Below, one piece after another: positions 60,943 through 64,000 of a stretch of DNA of 64,000 bases. Each line of letters opens with the position of its first letter. Position 1 is the stretch's first letter. The DNA comes from Polycyclovorans sp. (GTDB taxonomy: Bacteria > Pseudomonadota > Gammaproteobacteria > Nevskiales > Nevskiaceae). Both the position numbers and the translations under genes were made by a program. The notes under the pieces are model-generated. The model saw nothing but the letters and a program-made list of their open reading frames with translations, searched no databases and had not been told where the DNA came from. The DNA is taken from assembly GCA_002706265.1 (NCBI GenBank), contig PAKU01000012.1:1-64000 (forward strand). Reading direction: 5' to 3'.

Positions 60943-62077
60943 CTCAATTATTCACAGCACAGGTTCAATTTTATTGGCGGACTATGCCAATCAAATCGCC
61001 GACACCGACGTGCTTGACCCGTTGGACGTTGGTCCGATATTGCAAGGACTTTACGGCGAAGTCGGTGGCATCATGTCTACTGCCAAGAAGCATATCCGTG
61101 AGCAATCGGCCTACCCTGGATTCAAACGGGCCGCTGAGGAGGAATTTGGCGATACGCTTTGGTATCTCGCTGCACTCTGTAGACGATTGAAAATTCCGTT
61201 TGATGAGCTCTTCGCGGAAGCCGCCAGCAACGCGCGGTTCCGAACGGCTGGCGCGGCAACTGATATGTTCGAAGGAACCTATGCCCGCGTTGCCGTGCCA
61301 ACAACTACCGACCCTGTAGACACAACACTTTTTAAGCTCGGGCGTTCAGCGGCGGCGTTGTTAGAAGGCACTCCAGATCATGCGAGAGTTGCGGCGTTTG
61401 CAAGTGATTATCTTGGTGCGCTTCATGCAGCAAAACTTGCCTTTTCGGATGTTGCGCGAAGTAATTTGCGCAAGGCGCGCGGGGCATTTCTCGAACCGCG
61501 ACCAGAAGACCTGATTGACTTTGATGCCGGGTTCGGAATTGAAGAACAGCTACCAAGAACATTCAAGATTCGCGTTAATCAAAGAGAGAGTGGCAGAAGC
61601 TACCTTCAGTGGAATGGCGTATTCATCGGCGACCCTCTTACTGACAACATTGCCGATCCCGATGGGTATCGGTTCCACGATGTTTTTCATTTTGCATACG
61701 CTGCGATTCTGCATTGGTCACCAGTCATACGCGCACTGATTAAGCATAAGCGCAAGAGCAAACCGGAGTACGACGAAGCACAGGATAGTGGTCGGGCAAT
61801 TGTGGTCGAAGAAGGATTGACCGCCTGGATTTTCACCAGAGCTAAAGAGCTAAAATTCTTCGAAAATCAGGAGCGCATTTCACTCGGAATGCTCAAGACT
61901 ATCGGCGAATTTGTAGCTGGCTACGAAGTCGAAAAATGTCCACTTAAGCTTTGGGAAAGAGCCATTCTGGATGGCTATGCAGTCTTTCGCCAACTTAGGG
62001 CTGCCCAAGGTGGCTGGATCATCGGTGATCGAACACATCGCACAATTCGCTATGAACCGCTGGAGGCAGAAAAATGA
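60935..62077 (+). CDS. MazG-like nucleotide pyrophosphohydrolase with C-terminal extension, gene 3
   Basis: About 380 residues; start uncertain. GTG 60935 overlaps the previous stop by 8 bp; an in-frame GTG 54 bp upstream is possible. Residues about 20-100 hold a MazG-like fold: VGPILQGLYGEVGGIMSTAKKHIRE and AAEEEFGDTLWYLAALCRRLKI, with the E-E-x-x-D metal site. The C-terminal 280 residues (e.g. YRFHDVFHFAYAAILHWSP, GLTAWIFTRAKELKF) match no family I know by sight; H-D-x-x-H-F and E-x-G-L-T could be catalytic. MazG domains hydrolyse nucleoside triphosphates. Confidence 0.75.
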   Translation: MANSIIHSTGSILLADYANQIADTDVLDPLDVGPILQGLYGEVGGIMSTAKKHIREQSAYPGFKRAAEEEFGDTLWYLAALCRRLKIPFDELFAEAASNARFRTAGAATDMFEGTYARVAVPTTTDPVDTTLFKLGRSAAALLEGTPDHARVAAFASDYLGALHAAKLAFSDVARSNLRKARGAFLEPRPEDLIDFDAGFGIEEQLPRTFKIRVNQRESGRSYLQWNGVFIGDPLTDNIADPDGYRFHDVFHFAYAAILHWSPVIRALIKHKRKSKPEYDEAQDSGRAIVVEEGLTAWIFTRAKELKFFENQERISLGMLKTIGEFVAGYEVEKCPLKLWERAILDGYAVFRQLRAAQGGWIIGDRTHRTIRYEPLEAEK

Positions 62078-62760
62078 ACCTACATCCATTCGTAAATGCG
62101 GTTGCCAAGCTGAAATTCGACAACTGCTTTAACCCTTATGCTGATCGTTGTGAAGTGCACGATCACGATGATGCGCCCAGTCTTCGAGCTACTGCTTTAT
62201 CGGCAATGCTAGAACGTGCAGCAAGTAAACCCGTCGATGCAATTTGGGTTGGTCGAGACCTGGGATACCGCGGTGGGCGTCGCACCGGGCTTGCGTTGAC
62301 TGATGATGTTCATATCGACAGGCACACCCGGCGTTGGAACCTTCCTGCTGAGCGACCAACAATTGGCGCTGCTGTCGCCGAGCGGACGGCGGCTGTTGTC
62401 TGGAGCATGCTGGATCAGATTGATGCTCGGATATTCTTGTGGAATGTATTTCCACTCCATCCTCACGAATCAGGCGAACCATTCACGAACCGCCAGCACA
62501 ATGCTTACGAGCGCCGAGCTGGTGAAGAACTACTCCAGGCCCTTATTGAACTGCTACGGCCAGCTCGTATCATTGCGATCGGCAATGATGCAGCCGTCTC
62601 GGCCAATCGAGTTGTGGACCTCGTTCCGGTAGTTTGCGTTCGGCATCCAAGCTATGGTGGACAGACACAGTTTTTGCGCCAGATTGCAGAGCTTTATGGG
62701 ATTACGTCGCGGACAAAATCTTGTTCTAGCGACGCCGGCCGGATCAGCGTGGATTGCTGA
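62074..62760 (+). CDS. Uracil-DNA glycosylase superfamily protein, gene 4
   Basis: 228 residues, overlapping gene 3 by 4 bp. FNPYADRC near the N-terminus, IWVGRDLGYRGGRRTGLALTDD (motif 1; GRDLGYRGGR replaces the usual GEAPGYHGCR), NVFPLHPH, and VRHPSYGG (motif 2, the HPS loop) define the glycosylase fold. Asp in GRDLG could serve as catalytic residue. Expected to recognise uracil or altered bases in DNA or in nucleotides, which complements the MazG and Nmad2 genes. Confidence 0.82.
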   Translation: MNLHPFVNAVAKLKFDNCFNPYADRCEVHDHDDAPSLRATALSAMLERAASKPVDAIWVGRDLGYRGGRRTGLALTDDVHIDRHTRRWNLPAERPTIGAAVAERTAAVVWSMLDQIDARIFLWNVFPLHPHESGEPFTNRQHNAYERRAGEELLQALIELLRPARIIAIGNDAAVSANRVVDLVPVVCVRHPSYGGQTQFLRQIAELYGITSRTKSCSSDAGRISVDC

Positions 62761-62839
62761 GCCCATATTGACGAGCACATCACTTGATTTTGCGATATAG
62801 ATGCTGGCCAGTTCTATCCGGATATGAACTCGGACGACA

Positions 62840-63421
62840 CTATCCCACCCAGGTGGCAAAGTTGTTGTATCCATCGTTGCCTGACCAGCAGTAAATTTTA
62901 TAGCCTAGGCTGGAAAGGCTGAATAGTTTTCCCCACCTCTGTTCGGAAGCGACGGTCTTCAGTTTGTAGTCGGTCAGTTTTCCATACGGAACCCATTTCC
63001 CACCATCGGCCTCAAACACTTCGACCTTCGTGCCATCGTCGCTGTATTTCAAGGCCAGATAGTCGAAAGGATTGGGGCCATTACTTTTTGTTAGCTGGTC
63101 TTTCCCTTTGATCTGATTGATGTGAACTCCAAAAACACGGTTCCCGCGATAAATGCTCTGGATGATCTCGTAGCGGACCCACGGCCGCGCGTAAGTATCA
63201 CTACCTACCAGCACGCAAGTTGCCGAAGTATTTTCCAAGGCGCCGTTAATTAGACGTTTCAGCCCGATTTCATTTTGCTTCTTGGCTTCCTCCCAAATGG
63301 AGGCATCGAAGTAACCGGCTTCCTCTCGATCGTCCTTTAAAACCCAATGCTTGCGGACGACATTGGCCCGGAAATCTATTACATCCTTGTAGTGGAAACT
63401 GAAAAATACGCGCTTAGCCAT
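62840..63421 (-). CDS. TIR-like domain protein (MTH538/ThsB-like), second copy
   Basis: About 193 residues from ATG 63421; ATG 63427 is also possible. KRVFFSFHYKDVIDFRANVVRKHWVLKDD and ASIWEEAKKQNEIGLKRLINGALENTSATCVLVGSDTYARPWVRYEI are typical of ThsB-like TIR proteins. The C-terminal part (YKIYCWSGNDGYNNFATWVG) is the usual extension. It is convergent with the four-gene operon (79 bp between stops) and lies downstream of a SLOG gene. Confidence 0.88.
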   Translation of the reverse strand: MAKRVFFSFHYKDVIDFRANVVRKHWVLKDDREEAGYFDASIWEEAKKQNEIGLKRLINGALENTSATCVLVGSDTYARPWVRYEIIQSIYRGNRVFGVHINQIKGKDQLTKSNGPNPFDYLALKYSDDGTKVEVFEADGGKWVPYGKLTDYKLKTVASEQRWGKLFSLSSLGYKIYCWSGNDGYNNFATWVG

Positions 63422-63455
63422 TGTCATCGCCCTTATTCGTTTTTTGCTTTCGATT

Positions 63456-64000
63456 TCAATCTGTACGCCCATCGGACGTGATAGCGCTTAGATGCGAATG
63501 GAATAGGCGGGCGAAATCAACATCGTGTAATTCTGTTTCATCGACTTGACCTAGACGTTTTGCTAGTTCAAGAGCCGCGCCGCCCGGAGCGGCAACGGGC
63601 AATACCTTCGCTTGGGGATGGAAGCGAATGAAGAGATCGTATTCGGCTTCAACACCATCCATTCCACCGATGAATACGGCTGCCACCAAATCTTGGCGAG
63701 AAAGCATTTGTTCGCGCATGAGTAACAAGCTTGCGCTCATATCGGTAGGCACAGCATCAGTTAGGACTACATTGTGAAAGCGCTGGTTTTCTTCAGGAAA
63801 TCGGTCCTGAAAAAATTTGCTCTGATACAGAACAACCGCCTCGGAGTAGTCGATGTTCAGATCCTCACAGATACTCCATATCATCGGAGTGATCGCCGGA
63901 TGTCCGCCCCAGACAATCTTGTGTTGCCGAATCACTGAAATGACCAGTTCTCGCACAGCACACTGAATGAGGAACGGATTAGCTGTCTCGTGGTAATTGC
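63456..64000 (-). CDS. SLOG-domain protein, partial (start beyond the right edge)
   Basis: At least 180 residues, open to the window edge; codons upstream of GTG 63956 (reading ...NYHETANPFLIQCA) fit the same fold, so the gene begins off the window. VIRQHKIVWGGHPAITPMIW and AAVFIGGMDGVEAEYDLFIRFHPQAKVLPVAAPGGAALELAKRLG match SLOG nucleotide-binding domains. SLOG proteins sense nucleotide signals, including those made by TIR enzymes (as ThsA does in Thoeris). The pairing with the TIR-like gene 34 bp downstream suggests one two-gene system. Confidence 0.82.
   Translation of the reverse strand, partial: NYHETANPFLIQCAVRELVISVIRQHKIVWGGHPAITPMIWSICEDLNIDYSEAVVLYQSKFFQDRFPEENQRFHNVVLTDAVPTDMSASLLLMREQMLSRQDLVAAVFIGGMDGVEAEYDLFIRFHPQAKVLPVAAPGGAALELAKRLGQVDETELHDVDFARLFHSHLSAITSDGRTD

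Overview
The window is high-GC DNA from a betaproteobacterium; the gene neighbourhoods look most like the Azoarcus/Thauera side of Rhodocyclales, but that genus-level placement is inference. The supports are the rpsF-rpsR-rplI-dnaB-alr-radA block, the suhB/trmJ pair beside an rRNA operon leader, and GC-rich codon use through most of the window.

Left part (1-23 kb): a minus-strand rRNA promoter with boxA reads off the left edge, followed by trmJ and suhB. Next is a 21-kb nitrogen-scavenging island, all on the minus strand. In transcription order it has atzF, urea carboxylase, a GntR/FCD regulator, a porin and urtABCDE. A guanidine-I (ykkC) riboswitch then precedes an ABC transporter, two carboxyguanidine deiminase-type subunits and a second carboxylase. 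The two carboxylases differ at one telling position: Asn706 in the copy beside atzF and Asp707 in the copy under the riboswitch. That fits one urea and one guanidine carboxylase, both feeding allophanate to a single allophanate hydrolase. A textbook sigma-54 promoter with an inverted repeat at its +1 lies upstream of atzF, which suggests nitrogen control plus GntR control.

Middle (23-44 kb): a CoA transferase/acyl-CoA dehydrogenase pair with a divergent TetR regulator and an operator-like palindrome; an AEC transporter; an Hvf/Buf-type cluster (doxX-hvfA-hvfB-hvfC) whose precursor peptide has six KCG motifs; an AraC regulator; two flavoprotein oxidoreductases; then core genes (radA, a PP2C phosphatase, alr, dnaB, rplI, rpsR, rpsF, rlmB, an OmpA-type lipoprotein, rnr) and tRNA-Leu(CAG).

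Right part (44-64 kb): two defence islands. The first (about 44.3-55.1 kb) is a type I restriction-modification locus (hsdM, hsdS, hsdR) carrying a Doc toxin, an antirepressor-like DNA-binding protein, a HEPN-like protein, a DUF433/PIN-like toxin-antitoxin pair and an XRE regulator. It is bracketed by a near-perfect 16-bp repeat of the 3' end of tRNA-Val(GAC). The second starts after glutathione peroxidase with a tyrosine integrase and a HigBA-like pair. It continues as a tightly coupled four-gene operon (TIR-like, Nmad2-like, MazG-like, uracil-DNA-glycosylase-like) and, convergently, a second TIR-like gene with a SLOG-like gene cut by the right edge. This TIR/nucleotide-enzyme assembly is my best candidate for an undescribed defence system.
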